Shown in pieces: positions 5,787 through 7,230 of a DNA stretch of 7,230 nucleotides. Source of the stretch: an uncultured Bacteroides sp. (lineage in GTDB: Bacteria > Bacteroidota > Bacteroidia > Bacteroidales > Bacteroidaceae); assembly GCA_900557355.1 (NCBI GenBank), contig USSR01000356.1, positions 1 to 7,230 of the forward strand, in the 5' to 3' direction. The position numbers and the translations under genes were made by a program. How positions within the stretch are numbered: position 1 is the stretch's first letter; each line of letters opens with the position of its first letter. Under the pieces are notes generated by a model that ran no database searches, was not told where the DNA came from, and saw only the letters and a list, made by a program, of their open reading frames with translations.

Positions 5787-7208
5787 TTAGCATTCCAGCA
5801 ACATCTGGTTTACCGAACCACCCGGAGGTGTCATCGGCAAAACATTGCCTTCTTCCATAACGCAGGCTTCCAATAGGAACGGACCGTCCGTAGCAAGCAT
5901 TTCCTCTATTGCACCTTTCAGTTCTTCACGCGTCATTACACGGCGTGAAGGAATGTCGTAGGCAGAAGCTATCTTCATATAATCCGGATTCAGCATCGGA
6001 GTGAACGAATAGCGACGATTGAAAAACATCGCTTGCCACTGGCGTACATTACCCAGGAAGTTATTATTCAGCAAGATCATCTTAACAGGAGCCTTCTGTT
6101 CCATAATGGTTCCCATCTCCTGAATGTTCATTTGCAGACCACCATCACCCATAAATACACATACAGTGCGGTCGGGACGTCCGAAAGTTGCACCGATTGC
6201 TGCGGGAAGTCCGAAGCCCATTGTACCCAATCCACCGGAAGTTACAATGCTGCGTTCCTTACTATACTTAAAGTAACGGGCAGACATCATCTGATTCTGA
6301 CCAACATCAGTAACCAATACAGCTTCATGATTCGTTGCCTCACTTACGGCACGAATCACTTCTCCCATACTCAAAGATTTGCTTGCCGGATGCAATTCAG
6401 GACGGATCACCTTTTCTTCCTCTACTTTTTCGTAAGGCAAGAAGCTATCCAGCCATTCCGGATGAGTAGCAGGTTTCAGAAGTGCCGTAACGGCAGCAAG
6501 AGTCTCCTTACAGTCACCCAACACGGCAATATCTGTCTTCACATTCTTATCTATCTCAGCAGGGTCTATATCGAAATGAATGATTTTCGCCTGTTTGGCA
6601 TACGTATCCAACTTTCCGGTTACACGGTCGTCAAAACGCATACCTACGGCGATAAGTACATCGCACTTATTCGTATTGATGTTCGGTCCCAAGTTACCAT
6701 GCATACCCAACATACCTTTATTTAAAGGATGCGCAGTAGGCAAAGCAGAAAGTCCTAACAGGGTACAACCGGCAGGCATTCCAGCTTTTTCGATAAAGGC
6801 ACGCAGTTCTTGTTGCGCATCACCTAACTCAACGCCCTGCCCCACCAATACCAACGGACGTTCAGCGCTATTGATCAGTTCAGCAGCCTGTCTCACAGCC
6901 TCTTCATCCATTTCGGGAACAGGCTGGTAACTACGGATGTAATCCAACTTGGCAGGAGCATATTCATTCTTCTCTACTTGTGCATTCTTGGCAAAGTCCA
7001 GTACAACAGGACCGGGACGACCGCTTTTGGCAATATAAAAAGCACGGGCCACGGCCCAAGGCACATCTTCGGCACTACGTATCTGATAGCTCCACTTCGT
7101 GATAGGCTGCGTAATACCTACCAAGTCAACTTCCTGAAAAGCATCCGTCCCAAGGAATCCCGTACCCACCTGACCGGCAATTACAACCAAAGATATGGTG
7201 AATTCCAT
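5787..7208 (-). CDS. ilvB: Acetolactate synthase large subunit, lacking its N-terminus
   Basis: IlvB is the ThDP- and FAD-dependent catalytic subunit of acetohydroxyacid synthase, condensing pyruvate with pyruvate or 2-oxobutyrate. The frame gives 473 aa against about 565 or more for the family. From residue 7 on (L-V-V-I-A-G-Q-V-G-T-G-F-L-G-T-D-A-F-Q-E) it is typical: the end of the N-terminal PYR domain, the central FAD-binding domain (about 105-245, with GMRFDDRVTG at 189-198 and FDIDPAEI at 212-219) and the C-terminal ThDP domain (about 280-465). The ThDP/Mg motif starts GDGG (354-357) and ends NNN (381-383). About 95 N-terminal residues, including the catalytic glutamate that activates ThDP, are not encoded here. 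The first six residues (M-E-F-T-I-S) do not fit IlvB, and an in-frame TAG lies just upstream (7223-7221), so the ATG at 7208 is only the first available one. As it stands the product would be inactive; either the gene is broken or the edge is chimeric. Confidence 0.9.
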   Translation of the reverse strand: MEFTISLVVIAGQVGTGFLGTDAFQEVDLVGITQPITKWSYQIRSAEDVPWAVARAFYIAKSGRPGPVVLDFAKNAQVEKNEYAPAKLDYIRSYQPVPEMDEEAVRQAAELINSAERPLVLVGQGVELGDAQQELRAFIEKAGMPAGCTLLGLSALPTAHPLNKGMLGMHGNLGPNINTNKCDVLIAVGMRFDDRVTGKLDTYAKQAKIIHFDIDPAEIDKNVKTDIAVLGDCKETLAAVTALLKPATHPEWLDSFLPYEKVEEEKVIRPELHPASKSLSMGEVIRAVSEATNHEAVLVTDVGQNQMMSARYFKYSKERSIVTSGGLGTMGFGLPAAIGATFGRPDRTVCVFMGDGGLQMNIQEMGTIMEQKAPVKMILLNNNFLGNVRQWQAMFFNRRYSFTPMLNPDYMKIASAYDIPSRRVMTREELKGAIEEMLATDGPFLLEACVMEEGNVLPMTPPGGSVNQMLLEC

Positions 7209-7230
7209 TGAGAGTGAATACTATATCAAA
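7191..7230. other. Junction of unknown sequence at the broken 5' side of ilvB
   Basis: IlvB homology stops at about 7190, in the leucine codon of L-V-V-I-A-G. None of the three minus-strand frames of the next 40 bases gives the expected Ala-Asp-Ala-like and Asp-Ser-Thr-Pro-like residues. The segment is an imperfect inverted repeat: gatatggtgaattc (7192-7205) against gaatactatatc (7216-7227), with a 10-bp centre. It may be the end of an inserted or inverted element, or an assembly artefact. It is too short to identify. Confidence 0.45.

Noticed and set aside
6033..6725. 230-codon open frame on the + strand opposite ilvB
   Set aside because: It is antisense to the FAD/ThDP domains of IlvB and has no recognisable domain; codon constraint on the opposite strand explains its openness.

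Overview
The window looks like chromosome of a gut Bacteroidota, most likely Bacteroides or a close relative. The grounds are an acyl-ACP thioesterase lying between ilvN and ilvC in a branched-chain amino-acid operon, a LruC/DUF4842-type lipoprotein, a TAnnTTTG-type -7 promoter element, A-rich leaders with mostly no Shine-Dalgarno, and AAGAATGAAGAAT-type intergenic repeats. The species cannot be named from this sequence.

Layout. At the left edge (1-764, + strand) is the C-terminal half of a UPF1/DNA2-type SF1 helicase, cut by the window start. It converges on a minus-strand gene for a 635-aa LruC-domain lipoprotein (844-2751), and the two share a bidirectional hairpin terminator (about 765-826). 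Upstream of the lipoprotein gene is a 508-bp non-coding stretch (2752-3259). It holds the gene's own promoter, two palindromes, a degenerate 22/44-bp tandem repeat (2979-3110) and the terminator of the ilv operon (3118-3152).

From 3260 to the right edge is the distal part of a minus-strand isoleucine/valine operon, in transcription order ilvB, ilvN, acyl-ACP thioesterase, ilvC. IlvB (large catalytic subunit) and IlvN (ACT-domain regulatory subunit) form acetohydroxyacid synthase. IlvC then reduces and isomerises the acetohydroxyacids with NADPH. The thioesterase gene overlaps ilvN by 8 bp and has a good Shine-Dalgarno, so it is probably translationally coupled. It releases fatty acids from acyl carrier protein, which hints at a link between branched-chain amino acid and fatty-acid metabolism.

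The metabolic genes are ordinary. Two things deserve a second look. First, the 22-bp-phased tandem repeat between the ilv terminator and the lipoprotein promoter. Second, the right edge: recognisable ilvB coding stops near 7190, and the last 40 bases are unrelated to IlvB, contain an in-frame TAG and form an imperfect inverted repeat. That is either a real rearrangement or insertion in ilvB, or an assembly or contig-end artefact. I found no RNA gene, CRISPR array, complete mobile element or defence system.
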